From Devosia naphthalenivorans (lineage in GTDB: Bacteria > Pseudomonadota > Alphaproteobacteria > Rhizobiales > Devosiaceae), in NCBI RefSeq assembly GCF_003056355.1, contig NZ_PYVW01000001.1, positions 1-64,000 on the forward strand: a stretch of DNA of 64,000 nt. The letters are read 5' to 3'. The position numbers and the translations under genes are program-made. This document shows, piece after piece, positions 52,400 to 61,393 of the stretch. Position 1 is the stretch's first letter. Every line of letters starts with the position of its first letter. Below the pieces are notes generated by a model. It saw nothing but the letters and a program-made list of their open reading frames with translations. It searched no databases and was not told the DNA's origin.

Positions 52400-53023
52400 T
52401 TAGCGCCGGCCGATCATGGCATAGAAGCGATCCTGCTCGGAACGCTCTTCGGCGAACACGCCGGTGAAACGGTGGGTGATGGTGGTGGCGCCATGGGCGC
52501 GAACGCCGCGCATGGACATGCACATGTGTTCGGCCTCCAGCATCACCGCCGCACCGCGCGGCCCCAGATGCTCGTTGATGGCATCGATGATCTGCGAGGT
52601 AAGGTTTTCCTGGGTCTGCAGGCGCAGGGAAAAAACTTCGACCAGGCGGGCGAGCTTGGAGAGCCCGACGACGCCGTCATGGGGCAGATAAGCGATGTGG
52701 GCCTTTCCCACGAAGGGCACCATGTGGTGCTCGCAATGGGAACTGAACGGAATATCGCGGACCAGCACTATATCGTCGTAGCCGCCGACATCCTTGAAGG
52801 TCTTGGACAGGATGGCCTTGGCGTCCTGATGGTAGCCGGCAAAGAACTCGCCATATGCCTTGGCAACCCGGGCCGGGGTTTCCAGCAGGCCTTCGCGGGT
52901 CGGGTCATCGCCGGCCCAGGCAAGCAGGGTGCGCACGGCAGCCTCGGCCTCTTCACGCGTCGGGCGCGGGTAGGGGGCAGTAGAGGTCGAAAGGGCACCG
53001 AGCGGATTGGTGTGGGCGTCCAT
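52400..53023 (-). CDS. folE: GTP cyclohydrolase I
   Basis: Makes dihydroneopterin triphosphate from GTP, the first step to folate and other pterins. The 207-residue enzyme has the zinc Cys in [20 protein letters not shown] (CEHH), [20 protein letters not shown] and the second zinc Cys in [17 protein letters not shown]. The variable head contains [22 protein letters not shown] lies ten bases before ATG 53023. With hisI downstream and the NifU-like gene divergent, the order matches Rhizobiales. Confidence 0.97.
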   Translation of the reverse strand: MDAHTNPLGALSTSTAPYPRPTREEAEAAVRTLLAWAGDDPTREGLLETPARVAKAYGEFFAGYHQDAKAILSKTFKDVGGYDDIVLVRDIPFSSHCEHHMVPFVGKAHIAYLPHDGVVGLSKLARLVEVFSLRLQTQENLTSQIIDAINEHLGPRGAAVMLEAEHMCMSMRGVRAHGATTITHRFTGVFAEERSEQDRFYAMIGRR

Positions 53024-53166
53024 AGGTGTGGGCTCCTTCAAGCGAGACCATTCTGCGCTGGCGCCTTGGTTTTGGACCAACGTTTTCGGCAACCCTGACA
53101 TTGCCCATGCAAGCCTCTATATAAGCTGAGGGCAAAACAGCGGCAAGAAACAGAATTGTTTGGTTG

Positions 53167-53619
53167 ATGGACATCAGCGATCTCTATTCCCAGAAGATAT
53201 TGGAACTTGCGGCCAATGCCCCGCAGCCGCCCCGGCTCGCGAATCCCGACGCCAGCGCGCGCAAGGTCAGCCGCGTCTGCGGTTCGCTGATCGAAGTGGA
53301 CGTCGTGGTGCGTGACGGAGTGATCGCCGAATACGGGCATCACCTGTCCGCTTGCGCGCTGGGGCAGACATCGGCGGCGGTGGTGGCGCGGGAAATCGTC
53401 GGTACCCCGACTGGGGAGTTCCTGCTGCTGCGTGACCAGATGCACGCAATGCTCGAGGCGGACGGTACGCCGCCGGCCGGAAAGTGGGCGGATCTGGCCT
53501 ATCTTGAGCCGGTGCGCGAATACAGGGCGCGGCATATATCGACGCTGCTGGTGTTCGATGCTGTTGCCGAAGCGCTGGAAAAGGTCGAGTCGGCACAATC
53601 GGTTGCGGCGGAACCTTGA
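53167..53619 (+). CDS. IscU/NifU-like iron-sulfur scaffold protein
   Basis: A 150-residue protein of the NifU N-terminal/IscU fold. It keeps the first two ligand cysteines (RVCGSLIEVDVVV and HLSACALGQTSAAVVA), but the third position is RARHISTLLVFDAV, with His and no Cys. This is the alphaproteobacterial variant, not IscU or SufU, and whether it binds a cluster is unclear. ATG 53167 is preferred over the TTG just before. It is divergent from folE and overlaps yidD by one base. Confidence 0.87.
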   Translation: MDISDLYSQKILELAANAPQPPRLANPDASARKVSRVCGSLIEVDVVVRDGVIAEYGHHLSACALGQTSAAVVAREIVGTPTGEFLLLRDQMHAMLEADGTPPAGKWADLAYLEPVREYRARHISTLLVFDAVAEALEKVESAQSVAAEP

Positions 53620-53930
53620 TGCAGCGATTCAATGACTGGCTGTGGCGTGCGGTGGATCTGCCGTTCAAGATCGTGGCCGTGCTGCTGATTACCATCTACC
53701 GCTACACGCTATCGGCTTTTGCGGGGCGCACCTGCCGGCATCTGCCGAGCTGTTCGGAATATACCAGCAACGCCATATGGACCTTCGGCTTCTGGCCCGG
53801 GGGCTGGATGGGGCTTGCCCGGTTCATCCGCTGCCGTCCGGGCGGCACCGATGGCTATGATCCGGTGCCCGACGCCGTGCCAGCCGATGCGCACTGGTAT
53901 TTGCCCTGGCGTTATGGACGCTGGAAATAA
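53619..53930 (+). CDS. yidD: Membrane protein insertion efficiency factor YidD
   Basis: A 103-residue protein of the YidD family, which helps the YidC insertase place proteins in the inner membrane. It has an N-terminal amphipathic region, ITIYRYTLSAFAGRTCRHLP and SCSEYTSNAIWTFGFWPGGW with the three conserved Cys, and the FIRCRPGGTDGYDPVP ending. Longer than E. coli YidD (85). It overlaps the NifU-like stop by one base and precedes thrS. Confidence 0.94.
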   Translation: MQRFNDWLWRAVDLPFKIVAVLLITIYRYTLSAFAGRTCRHLPSCSEYTSNAIWTFGFWPGGWMGLARFIRCRPGGTDGYDPVPDAVPADAHWYLPWRYGRWK

Positions 53931-54002
53931 TGCTCAATCATGCTAGACAGGCGCCCTTGCTGCGACAAACGCGGCAATGACCCTATTTCTGGAGATCCCA
54001 AA

Positions 54003-55982
54003 ATGACGATCAAGGTGACATTTCCCGACGGTGCAGCTCGCGACTATCCGCGTGGCACCACCGGGACCACCATCGTCGAAGGCATCTCCAAGTCGCTGGC
54101 CAAGAAGACGGTCGCGATGCGCTGGAACGGCGTGCTCAGCGACCTCAGCGATGCGCTGGAGGCCGATGGCCGGATCGAGTTCGTGACGCGCGACAGCGGC
54201 TCCAAGGATGTGCTGGAGCTGATCCGCCACGATGCGGCGCACGTGCTCGCGGAAGCCGTGCAGGAGCTATGGCCCGGCACGCAGGTGACGATCGGTCCGG
54301 TGATCGAGAACGGCTTCTATTACGACTTCAAGCGCGACGAGCCGTTCTCGGAAGAGGATTTCCCGGCCATCGAAAAGAAGATGGCTGAGATCATCGATCG
54401 CGGTGCGGCCTTTACCAAGGAAATCTGGACGCGCGACCAGGCCAAGGATTTCTTCCGCACCAAGGGCGAGGAATTCAAGGTCGAACTGGTGGATGCCATT
54501 CCGGCCGACCAGTCGCTCAGGATGTACAAGCAGGGTCAATGGATCGACCTTTGCCGCGGCCCACATATGCGCACCGTCAAGGATGTTGGCTCGGCCTTCA
54601 AGCTGACCAAGGTGGCGGGCGCCTATTGGCGCGGCGACAGCAACAATCCGGTGCTGAGCCGCATCTACGGCACGGCCTTTGCGACCAGGGAAGAGCTCGA
54701 CGCCTATCTCCACATGGTGGAAGAGGCGGAAAAGCGCGACCACCGCAAGATTGGGCAGGAGATGGACCTTTACCACTTCCAGCCAGAGGCGCAGGGGTCG
54801 GTGTTCTGGCATCCGAAGGGCTATGTGCTGTACAATCAGATGGAGGCTTATATCCGCCGCCGCCTGAACGAGTCCGGCTATGTGGAGGTCAAAACCCCAC
54901 AGCTGATGAGCTCAAAGTTCTGGGAGCAGTCGGGCCACTGGGGCAAGTATCGCGAGAATATGTTCGTGGTACCCGACGAAGTGCCGGGTACGGAAGACGA
55001 AGGTCCGGTGCTGTCGGGCAAGGGCGACCTCATGGCGCTCAAGCCGATGAACTGCCCGGCCCACGTGCAGATCTTCAACCAGGGCATCAAGAGTTACCGC
55101 GACCTGCCGCTGCGCATGGCCGAATTCGGCTGCTGCCACCGCAACGAGGCACACGGCGCGCTGCACGGGCTGATGCGCGTGCGCCAGATGACCCAGGACG
55201 ACGCGCACATCTTCTGCCGCGAAGACCAGATCCAGAGCGAGACCGAGCACTTCGTACACCTGCTTTATTCGGTCTATGGGCACATGGGCTTCGAGAACGT
55301 CGTCATCAAGCTCGCAACGCGTCCCGAGAAATTCGGCGGCACCATCGAGCGCTGGGACGCGGCCGAGAAGGCGCTGGGCGATGCCCTGCGTGCAACCGGC
55401 TACGACTTCGAAATCGCGGAAGGCGAGGGGGCGTTCTATGCACCCAAGCTGGAGTTCCACCTCAAGGACGCCATCGGCCGCTCCTGGCAGGTCGGCACGC
55501 TGCAGCTCGATTACGTGCTGCCCGAGCGGCTAGACGCGACTTATGTGGCCGAGGACGGCAGCCGCAAATATGCCGTGATGCTGCACCGCGCGATCCTTGG
55601 CTCGCTCGAGCGCTTCATCGGCATGATGATCGAGAACTATGCCGGCAAGATGCCGATGTGGCTGGCGCCGACGCAAGTCGTCGTAGCCACCATCGTGTCC
55701 GAAGCGGATGAGTACGCCGAAAAGCTGGTGCGCCAACTCAAGGCCGCCGGCATTCGCGCCGAGATCGACACCCGCAACGAGAAGATCAACTACAAGGTGC
55801 GCGAGCACTCGGTGGGCAAGACCCCGTTGATGTTCGTGGTCGGCCGCCGCGAGGCCGAGGAGGGCACCGTATCGGTGCGCCGTCTCGGCACCGAGGGTCA
55901 GAAGGTGGAGCCATTCATGGATGCGCTGGTGTCCCTGATGAGCGAAGCCACCGCGCCCGATCTCAAGGCGAAGGCCGCCTGA
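54003..55982 (+). CDS. thrS: Threonyl-tRNA synthetase
   Basis: Charges tRNA-Thr with threonine. The 659 residues contain an N-terminal TGS domain ([18 protein letters not shown]), the second editing domain with [10 protein letters not shown], and the class II core (zinc ligands in [17 protein letters not shown], motif 2 in [20 protein letters not shown], motif 3 near [15 protein letters not shown]). The anticodon-binding domain ends the protein. GGAG precedes ATG 54003. It follows yidD by 72 bases. No T-box or leader was seen. Confidence 0.98.
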   Translation: MTIKVTFPDGAARDYPRGTTGTTIVEGISKSLAKKTVAMRWNGVLSDLSDALEADGRIEFVTRDSGSKDVLELIRHDAAHVLAEAVQELWPGTQVTIGPVIENGFYYDFKRDEPFSEEDFPAIEKKMAEIIDRGAAFTKEIWTRDQAKDFFRTKGEEFKVELVDAIPADQSLRMYKQGQWIDLCRGPHMRTVKDVGSAFKLTKVAGAYWRGDSNNPVLSRIYGTAFATREELDAYLHMVEEAEKRDHRKIGQEMDLYHFQPEAQGSVFWHPKGYVLYNQMEAYIRRRLNESGYVEVKTPQLMSSKFWEQSGHWGKYRENMFVVPDEVPGTEDEGPVLSGKGDLMALKPMNCPAHVQIFNQGIKSYRDLPLRMAEFGCCHRNEAHGALHGLMRVRQMTQDDAHIFCREDQIQSETEHFVHLLYSVYGHMGFENVVIKLATRPEKFGGTIERWDAAEKALGDALRATGYDFEIAEGEGAFYAPKLEFHLKDAIGRSWQVGTLQLDYVLPERLDATYVAEDGSRKYAVMLHRAILGSLERFIGMMIENYAGKMPMWLAPTQVVVATIVSEADEYAEKLVRQLKAAGIRAEIDTRNEKINYKVREHSVGKTPLMFVVGRREAEEGTVSVRRLGTEGQKVEPFMDALVSLMSEATAPDLKAKAA

Positions 55983-55985
55983 GCC

Positions 55986-56216
55986 ATGCCGCAGCGTCCG
56001 TCCAATCGCGAAATCAAGGCCCTCACCCATCTGGGTGAGGAAAACGCGCTCGGGCCCGGCGACTTCAAGGATATCGGCGAAAAGGTTTTCGCCGGTATGC
56101 TCAAGAAGGGCTGGGTGGTTGAGGCCGAAGGGCTGCCGGGAAAATACCGGGCAACCATCAAGGGCCTGACGATCCACGAAGGCGAGATCATCTTCGCGGG
56201 TCGCTTGCGACGATAG
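55986..56216 (+). CDS. Small conserved protein of unknown function
   Basis: A 76-residue protein three bases after thrS. It reads like a small winged-helix-type fold: NREIKALTHLGEENALGPGD then FKDIGEKVFAGMLKKGWVVE, with YRATIKGLTIHEGEIIFAGR after it. The KGWVVEAE...YRATIKG pattern resembles the wing of a helix-turn-helix, though no family is recognised. It precedes arfB by seven bases, so it belongs to the same run. Confidence 0.75.
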   Translation: MPQRPSNREIKALTHLGEENALGPGDFKDIGEKVFAGMLKKGWVVEAEGLPGKYRATIKGLTIHEGEIIFAGRLRR

Positions 56217-56223
56217 GGCTGAC

Positions 56224-56655
56224 ATGGCCGACCGGATACCCATAACCCGCACGATCTCCATCGATCCATCAGAGATCGAGGAGACTTTCGTGCGGGGGAC
56301 CGGGCCGGGTGGGCAGAACGTCAACAAGGTGTCGAGCGCGGTGCAATTGCGCTTTGATCTGCTCAATTCCCCTTCCATTCCCGAGGCGATGAAGCGGCGG
56401 GTTGCAGCGATTGCCGGCAAGCGGCTGACCAAGGATGGGGTAATCGTGCTGACGGCCAACACCCACCGCGACCAGCCGATGAACCGGACCGAAGCACAGG
56501 CCCGGCTGGTTGCTTTGCTGGCGGAAGGCGCCCACGTGCCCAAGCCGCGTGTCGCAACGCGGCCAACGCTCGCCTCCAAGAAGCGGCGGCTCGAAGGCAA
56601 GTCCATTCGCTCCACCGTCAAGCAATTGCGCAATGTGCGCCCGGAGAGCGAGTGA
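56224..56655 (+). CDS. arfB: Alternative ribosome-rescue factor ArfB
   Basis: A 143-residue peptidyl-tRNA hydrolase that frees ribosomes stalled at mRNA ends. It has the release-factor motif FVRGTGPGGQNVNKVSSAVQ with GGQ, and a basic C-terminal tail (ASKKRRLEGKSIRSTVKQLR) that enters the empty mRNA channel in characterised ArfB (YaeJ). Length matches ArfB and there is no RF1-like decoding domain. ATG is eight bases after the previous stop. It overlaps the epimerase start by one base. Confidence 0.94.
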   Translation: MADRIPITRTISIDPSEIEETFVRGTGPGGQNVNKVSSAVQLRFDLLNSPSIPEAMKRRVAAIAGKRLTKDGVIVLTANTHRDQPMNRTEAQARLVALLAEGAHVPKPRVATRPTLASKKRRLEGKSIRSTVKQLRNVRPESE

Positions 56656-57653
56656 TGCGCTTTCTCGTGACCGGCACCGCCGGCTTTATCGGTTTCCACC
56701 TGGCGCGGCGCTTGCTGGCCGATGGGCACGATGTCACCGGTTACGATGCGGTCACCGATTATTACGATGTTTCGCTCAAGCGGACCCGGCTGGCGCTGCT
56801 GGGGGAACATGCCCGCTTCACGCCCATCGAGGCGCGGCTAGAGGATGCCGAAACGTTGACTTCAGCTCTTGCCAACGCCCAGGCCGACATCGTCGTGCAC
56901 CTCGCCGCACAGGCGGGGGTTCGCTACAGCATCGAGCATCCGCAAAGCTATGTGCAATCCAACCTTGTCGGCACTGCCAACCTGCTGGAAGCCCTGCGCC
57001 AGCATCCGCCGCGACACTTGATCTTCGCCTCGACCAGCTCGGTCTATGGCGGCAACACCCAGATGCCGTTCGCCGAAACCGATGCGGCCGACCAGCCGGT
57101 TTCGCTTTACGCGGCCACCAAGAAGGCGGGCGAAGCCATGGTGCATGCCCATGCCCATCTCTGGCAATTGCCATCCACCTGCGTGCGGTTCTTCACGGTT
57201 TACGGGCCGTGGGGCCGGCCGGACATGGCGCTGTTCAAGTTCGTCGAGGCGATGCTGGCCGGGCGCCCCATCGATGTTTATGGGCACGGCAAGATGCAGC
57301 GCGATTTCAGCTTTGTGGATGATGTCGTGGACGCGCTCATCCGGATCGGTGCCAGGCCGCCGGTGATGGGCGAGAAGCTGCCCCATGATAGCCTGTCGGG
57401 CGTCGCCCCGTTCCGCAGCCTCAACGTGGCGGCGGGCGAGCCCCTCGAACTCATTGATTTCATGCGCGCCGTCGAGCGCGCCACTGGCATGTCGGCGCAG
57501 CTGAATATGCTTCCTGTTCAGCCGGGCGACGTGGTTGCGACGCAATCGGATACCAGATTGCTCACCGAACTGATCGGCCCGATGCACCATACCCAGGTCG
57601 AAGACGGCGTCGGGCGGTTCGTCGAATGGTATCGCGGGCACTATCAGAAATAG
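56655..57653 (+). CDS. NAD-dependent epimerase (UDP-glucuronate 4-epimerase-like)
   Basis: A 332-residue extended SDR nucleotide-sugar epimerase. The NAD motif is FLVTGTAGFIGFHLARRLL, followed by GYDAVTDYYDVSLKRTRLA, the AQAGVRYSIEHPQSYVQSNL (start of the substrate region) and catalytic Ser plus YAATKKAGE. These match UDP-glucuronate 4-epimerases (LpsL/WbpP-like), which make UDP-galacturonate for surface polysaccharide. ATG 56655 overlaps the arfB stop by one base; a GTG three bases earlier is possible. It precedes a phosphohexomutase by 16 bases. Confidence 0.9.
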   Translation: MRFLVTGTAGFIGFHLARRLLADGHDVTGYDAVTDYYDVSLKRTRLALLGEHARFTPIEARLEDAETLTSALANAQADIVVHLAAQAGVRYSIEHPQSYVQSNLVGTANLLEALRQHPPRHLIFASTSSVYGGNTQMPFAETDAADQPVSLYAATKKAGEAMVHAHAHLWQLPSTCVRFFTVYGPWGRPDMALFKFVEAMLAGRPIDVYGHGKMQRDFSFVDDVVDALIRIGARPPVMGEKLPHDSLSGVAPFRSLNVAAGEPLELIDFMRAVERATGMSAQLNMLPVQPGDVVATQSDTRLLTELIGPMHHTQVEDGVGRFVEWYRGHYQK

Positions 57654-57669
57654 ACCAGAGGATTTTGGA

Positions 57670-59076
57670 TTGTCTCAGTCGAGCTTGAAGTTTGGAACGA
57701 GTGGGCTCCGCGGATTGGCCGTCGAGCTGGAAGGGCAGGCGGCGCGCCGGTATACGGCAGCCTTCCTGCGCCACCTGCAAAGCCTCAATGCGCTTGGCGG
57801 CGGCAAGGTGTTCCTCGGCCGCGACTTCCGGCCCTCCAGCCCACAGATAGCGCGCGACTGCGCAATTGCCATCGCACAGTTCGGGCTGGAGCCCGTGGAT
57901 TGCGGCACCATCCCGACGCCCGCGCTGGCCTATCACGCCATGGCTGCCGGCTGCGCCGCGATCATGGTGACGGGCAGCCATATTCCGGTCGATCGCAACG
58001 GGCTCAAATTCTACCTGCCGGTGGGAGAGATCAGCAAAGCCGATGAGGCCGGCATTGTCGCGGGCCTGACGGATGAGCCGGTGGCTGACCGCGAAATTGC
58101 CATCGCCGATGAGGCCGATGCTGCCACCGAGCGCTATTTCCAGCGCTTTGCCGAGCTGCTGCCGGACCGAGCGCTGGCCGGCCAGCGGATCGGCGTCTTC
58201 GAGCATTCCACTGTGGCGCGGGATCTGTTGACCCGCATCATGCGCCGGGCCGGCGCCGAGGTGGTCAGCCTGGGCCGCATCGATGGTTTCGTGGCGGTGG
58301 ATACCGAGGCGTTCGGCGACGAGGTGTTCGCGCCGCTGTCGGGTTGGGTTGCCGGCGAGAAGCTCGACGCCATCGTGTCCGCCGACGGCGACGGCGACCG
58401 CCCCTTGCTGATGGACGCCAAGGGCAATTTCGTGCGCGGCGACGTGCTGGGGCTGCTTGCAGCGCAGTTTCTCGGCGCCCGAACGGTGGTGACGCCGGTA
58501 ACTTCAAACTCCGCAATCGAGCGCACCGGCTATTTCGGGAGCGTAGTCCGCACCCGGGTGGGTTCGCCCTATGTGGTTGCCGCAATGGACGAGGCCGACG
58601 ACGGGGTCGTGGGCTTTGAAGCCAATGGCGGCACCTTCGTTGGCTATGGCATTTCCGTGCGGGGTGCACCCTTGCCGCCGCTGCCCACGCGCGATGCCGT
58701 GCTGCCGCTATTGTGCGTGCTCGGCCTGGCGGCAGAAAAGGGACTGGCTATTGCCGACCTGATCGAGACGCTGCCACTGCAACATGCGCTTGCCGACCGC
58801 CTGCAGAACGTGCCGAGCGAGCGCAGCGGAGCCTTCCTGCACCGGCTGGCCACCGATCGGGATTATGCCGAGACATTGTTCGGGCCGCATGGCATCGCCG
58901 GCCTCTCGCAAGTCGACGGCCTGCAATTCCGCACCGCCGCCGGCAACATGGTCCATTTCCGCGCCTCCGGTAATGCGCCCGAACTGCGCTGCTATGTGGA
59001 GGGCGACACGCCCGAGACGGCACGGGCCCTACTGAATTGGGGCATGGCGGTGGCGGCCAAGGAAATGGCGGGCTAG
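57670..59076 (+). CDS. Phosphomannomutase/phosphoglucomutase
   Basis: A 468-residue alpha-D-phosphohexomutase. The TTG start at 57670 has AGAGGA upstream and gives SLKFGTSGLRGLAVELEG. The phosphoserine loop is TGSHIPVDRNG (in place of the common TASHNP), the metal loop is DGDGDRPLL, and the sugar-binding loop is GFEANGGTFVGYG. This form is the alphaproteobacterial ManB-like PMM. With the epimerase, it points to sugar-nucleotide supply for surface polysaccharide. Confidence 0.9.
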   Translation: MSQSSLKFGTSGLRGLAVELEGQAARRYTAAFLRHLQSLNALGGGKVFLGRDFRPSSPQIARDCAIAIAQFGLEPVDCGTIPTPALAYHAMAAGCAAIMVTGSHIPVDRNGLKFYLPVGEISKADEAGIVAGLTDEPVADREIAIADEADAATERYFQRFAELLPDRALAGQRIGVFEHSTVARDLLTRIMRRAGAEVVSLGRIDGFVAVDTEAFGDEVFAPLSGWVAGEKLDAIVSADGDGDRPLLMDAKGNFVRGDVLGLLAAQFLGARTVVTPVTSNSAIERTGYFGSVVRTRVGSPYVVAAMDEADDGVVGFEANGGTFVGYGISVRGAPLPPLPTRDAVLPLLCVLGLAAEKGLAIADLIETLPLQHALADRLQNVPSERSGAFLHRLATDRDYAETLFGPHGIAGLSQVDGLQFRTAAGNMVHFRASGNAPELRCYVEGDTPETARALLNWGMAVAAKEMAG

Positions 59077-59114
59077 GCTTTCTCGGCACTAGCGCCGCAG
59101 GATCGGATGCCCTG

Positions 59115-59258
59115 AATAGACCTCATCCCGAGCCTGTCGAGGGACGAGGTCGTGGCACCAAGCCCTCCAATTTCCCCGCGTCATTCCCGCGCAGGCGGGA
59201 ATCTCACTTCCCTGAGGCACAAAAGTGGGATCCCCGCTCAAGGCGGGGATGACGTTGT
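59115..59258. repeat. Family A half copy followed by a family B double hairpin
   Basis: 59119-59157 is a half copy of the family A element (GACCTCATCCCGAGCCTGTC, then GAGGGACGAGGTCGTGGCA). CTTGT has become CCTGT and AAGG has become AGGG, matched by CCT to CCC in the other arm, again compensatory. 59177-59258 is a family B pair: CGTCATTCCCGCGCAGGCGG left and CCCGCTCAAGGCGGGGATGA right. Same order as at 43.98-44.14 kb but with A and B switched. Confidence 0.85.
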
Positions 59259-59296
59259 GGGGTGGGATACATTGGGGACAACCAGTCACCCCCTAC

Positions 59297-59323
59297 AAAA
59301 AAGGGCCGCATCGCTGCGGCCCC
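59297..59323 (-). terminator. Rho-independent terminator of the 607-residue exported protein
   Basis: On the minus strand GGGCCGCA / TGCGGCCC with loop GCGA, followed by six T. The stem begins seven bases after the stop. Confidence 0.92.
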
Positions 59324-59328
59324 TTTCG

Positions 59329-61152
59329 TTATTTCGCGGTGGCGTTGATCGTGACTTTGCCGATCAGCACGGCGGGCATGGATTCGGCGGCTGCGAAGTC
59401 GGCGAAGCTGAGGCCCGGCTGTTCCTTTGCCACCATCTCGATGTTGAGCTGCTTGGCCTTGCCGCTGACGAAGCTGTTGATCGCCGCGCCCACCTTCTGG
59501 GCTTCAGCTGCCCCGGCAAGGACGCCCACGATGGTGCCTTCCGCGAGCCCTGCGAAAACCGGGCGCATGGTGGCCGGGTCGCTCCCCTGTTCGGCTGCAA
59601 CGCTGGCCAGGATGATATCGGACAGGCCCTGATCGGTTACATCGAGGTTGAGATTGGCGATGGCCATGCCCATGGCCGCGGCGAGTGCCGCATCGGTATC
59701 AAGGCCGAACAGCGCTTCGGTGGCATTGGCAATGGTGCCCGCCAGCTTGACCGTCGCCAGATCTGCGCCGGACACCGAAAACTCGGTTAGATCGATCTGG
59801 TCCTCGGCTTCGTTCCAGCTGGCCTTGAGGGCAAAACCCAGATCGAGCGAAGTCACGCCAAGAGCCTGCAGCTGCGCCAGCTGCTCGTCCTGGGTGTCGG
59901 CGGGAATATCGGCGACGATGTTGGATGCCGTGGTGCTGATACTGGTCGGCAAGCCGTTCAAATATTCGCCCAGCGTCAGATCGAACGCGCCAATGCTACC
60001 GACGATACGCTCGCTCGGCGCTTCGGGATCGGGAACGTCAACTGCAACGTCGCTGAATGAGAACCCTTCGAACGCTGGGACAAGCAGGCGGGCGTTGTCG
60101 TTGAACCAGGTTTCGTCGATGGCCGCAGGAGCAGACTGGATGGTGGCAATGGGGCCGGACAGGTCCATGCCCTTGAATGTCACGCTGCCGACGCTGACGC
60201 TGCCATCGTCCTCCATGGTGATATCCAGCCCGTCGATTGTATAGGCGGGATAGTAGCCTGGCCTCATGCCATCCATGGACATGCCGGCAATGCTGAACGC
60301 GATGGCCCGATCCTCGTCGTCCACGCCCGAGCAATCAAAGCCATCGAAGCTGACCGGCGAAGTTTCGAATGCGGTCAACAGATCGACATACATCCGCAAG
60401 GCATCGCCCGTGACCTCGGGGTCGGGTGTTTCTCCCTCGGAGTCGTCCAGCGCTTCGGAAAGCGCCATGATGTCGGCGAAGGAATAGTTGAGCGGCCGGG
60501 CCTTGAATTCGGCAGTCTCGGCAGCGCCGATGGTGCAATTCACCTCGGGGCTGGTAACGGTACCGCCTTCAAAGGCGAAATCGGTGTAGATGGTTTCCAG
60601 CTCGGTTTGCCCGCCGCCGTCGACCAGGCCATAAAGGGCCAGCACGCCGCCGATGTCGAAGTTGGAGGCGGAAATGGCCCCGAAGGCCGCATTGACTTCC
60701 TCGCTATCGGTGGTGACCCCGCCCAGGGTGACCGATGCGGCCGTGCCATCGGTGACGTCGCTCAAAACGATGTCGCTGAAGGTCACGTTGATTTCGGTTT
60801 TCTCGTCATCGATCGTGGACGATCCGGTGACGTTGATCTGGGGGATCGTGATGCTGGATGCCGTCAGGCTGGCAAGCGTTTCGGCATGGTCGACGACATT
60901 GCCGCTGAAGATGTCGCGCAGCGTTTGTTCATCGAGGCTTGAACCCGTCGCATCGATCGTGGGGATGTCGATGGTAAATTCCGGTTCACTGGCAGCAGCG
61001 CTGTCCGCTTCGGACGTGCTCGATTGAGCCGGGGCTGCGTCCTTGGTCTTGGTCTTTTGTGCCCAGGCCGGCAGGGCAGGCAGGGCAACGCTGAGGAGGC
61101 AGGCCGTGGCGAGCGCTGCCAGGCGCCGGTTGTTCAAAGTGCTGACGAGCAT
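59329..61152 (-). CDS. Large exported protein of unknown function
   Basis: A 607-residue protein with a signal peptide (MLVSTLNNRRLAALATACLL, cleavage near AWAQ). The mature part is acidic and rich in alternating beta pattern with Thr/Ser/Asp, and has no membrane anchor at the C-terminus (ends VLIGKVTINATAK). Segments repeat a loose pattern of D-[IF]-x-[LI] strands (TFSDIVLSDVTDGTAASVTL, SVGSVTFKGMDLSGPIATI, FSDVAVDVPDPEAPSERI, ADLATVKLAGTIANATEAL), reminiscent of AsmA/DUF945-like periplasmic beta sheets. Two Cys (NCTIG, DCSGVDD) could form a disulfide. No family recognised with certainty. A second exported protein lies just upstream on the same strand. Confidence 0.85.
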   Translation of the reverse strand: MLVSTLNNRRLAALATACLLSVALPALPAWAQKTKTKDAAPAQSSTSEADSAAASEPEFTIDIPTIDATGSSLDEQTLRDIFSGNVVDHAETLASLTASSITIPQINVTGSSTIDDEKTEINVTFSDIVLSDVTDGTAASVTLGGVTTDSEEVNAAFGAISASNFDIGGVLALYGLVDGGGQTELETIYTDFAFEGGTVTSPEVNCTIGAAETAEFKARPLNYSFADIMALSEALDDSEGETPDPEVTGDALRMYVDLLTAFETSPVSFDGFDCSGVDDEDRAIAFSIAGMSMDGMRPGYYPAYTIDGLDITMEDDGSVSVGSVTFKGMDLSGPIATIQSAPAAIDETWFNDNARLLVPAFEGFSFSDVAVDVPDPEAPSERIVGSIGAFDLTLGEYLNGLPTSISTTASNIVADIPADTQDEQLAQLQALGVTSLDLGFALKASWNEAEDQIDLTEFSVSGADLATVKLAGTIANATEALFGLDTDAALAAAMGMAIANLNLDVTDQGLSDIILASVAAEQGSDPATMRPVFAGLAEGTIVGVLAGAAEAQKVGAAINSFVSGKAKQLNIEMVAKEQPGLSFADFAAAESMPAVLIGKVTINATAK

Positions 61153-61281
61153 CAGATAAAGTCTCCCGCGATTGTTGGCGCAATCTGGGCCATCGGCCAG
61201 CTTGCAGCAAGAGCAAAGAGCGTGCAGGAGGGTCAACTAGGGCATGTGGAGTTGGTGGACCGTAAGTGAAGAGGGCCGGAG

Positions 61282-61376
61282 CCCTCATGGTGAGCCTGTC
61301 GAACCACGAGGGTGAGCGAGTGGAGGCGTGGGTGCCACGGCCTCGTCCTTCGACACGCTCAGGATGAGGTCTACTG
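61282..61376. repeat. Double-hairpin intergenic repeat, full copy, inverted (family A)
   Basis: Reverse complement of the element at 7791-7884. It reads CCCTCATGGTGAGCCTGTCG then AACCACGAGGG on the left, the linker with GAGCGAGTGGAGGCGTGGGT and GCCACGGCC in the middle, and CTCGTCCTTCGACACGCTCA then GGATGAGGTC on the right. Stem changes (CTTGT to CGTGT and so on) fall mostly in loops. It lies between the two exported-protein genes. Confidence 0.88.
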
Positions 61377-61393
61377 GTAAACTACGACCGGCT

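Noticed and set aside
53931..54002. T-box or leader attenuator before thrS
   Set aside because: Only 72 bases lie between yidD and thrS, with no specifier-loop-like structure or terminator; T-boxes are also not expected in alphaproteobacteria.
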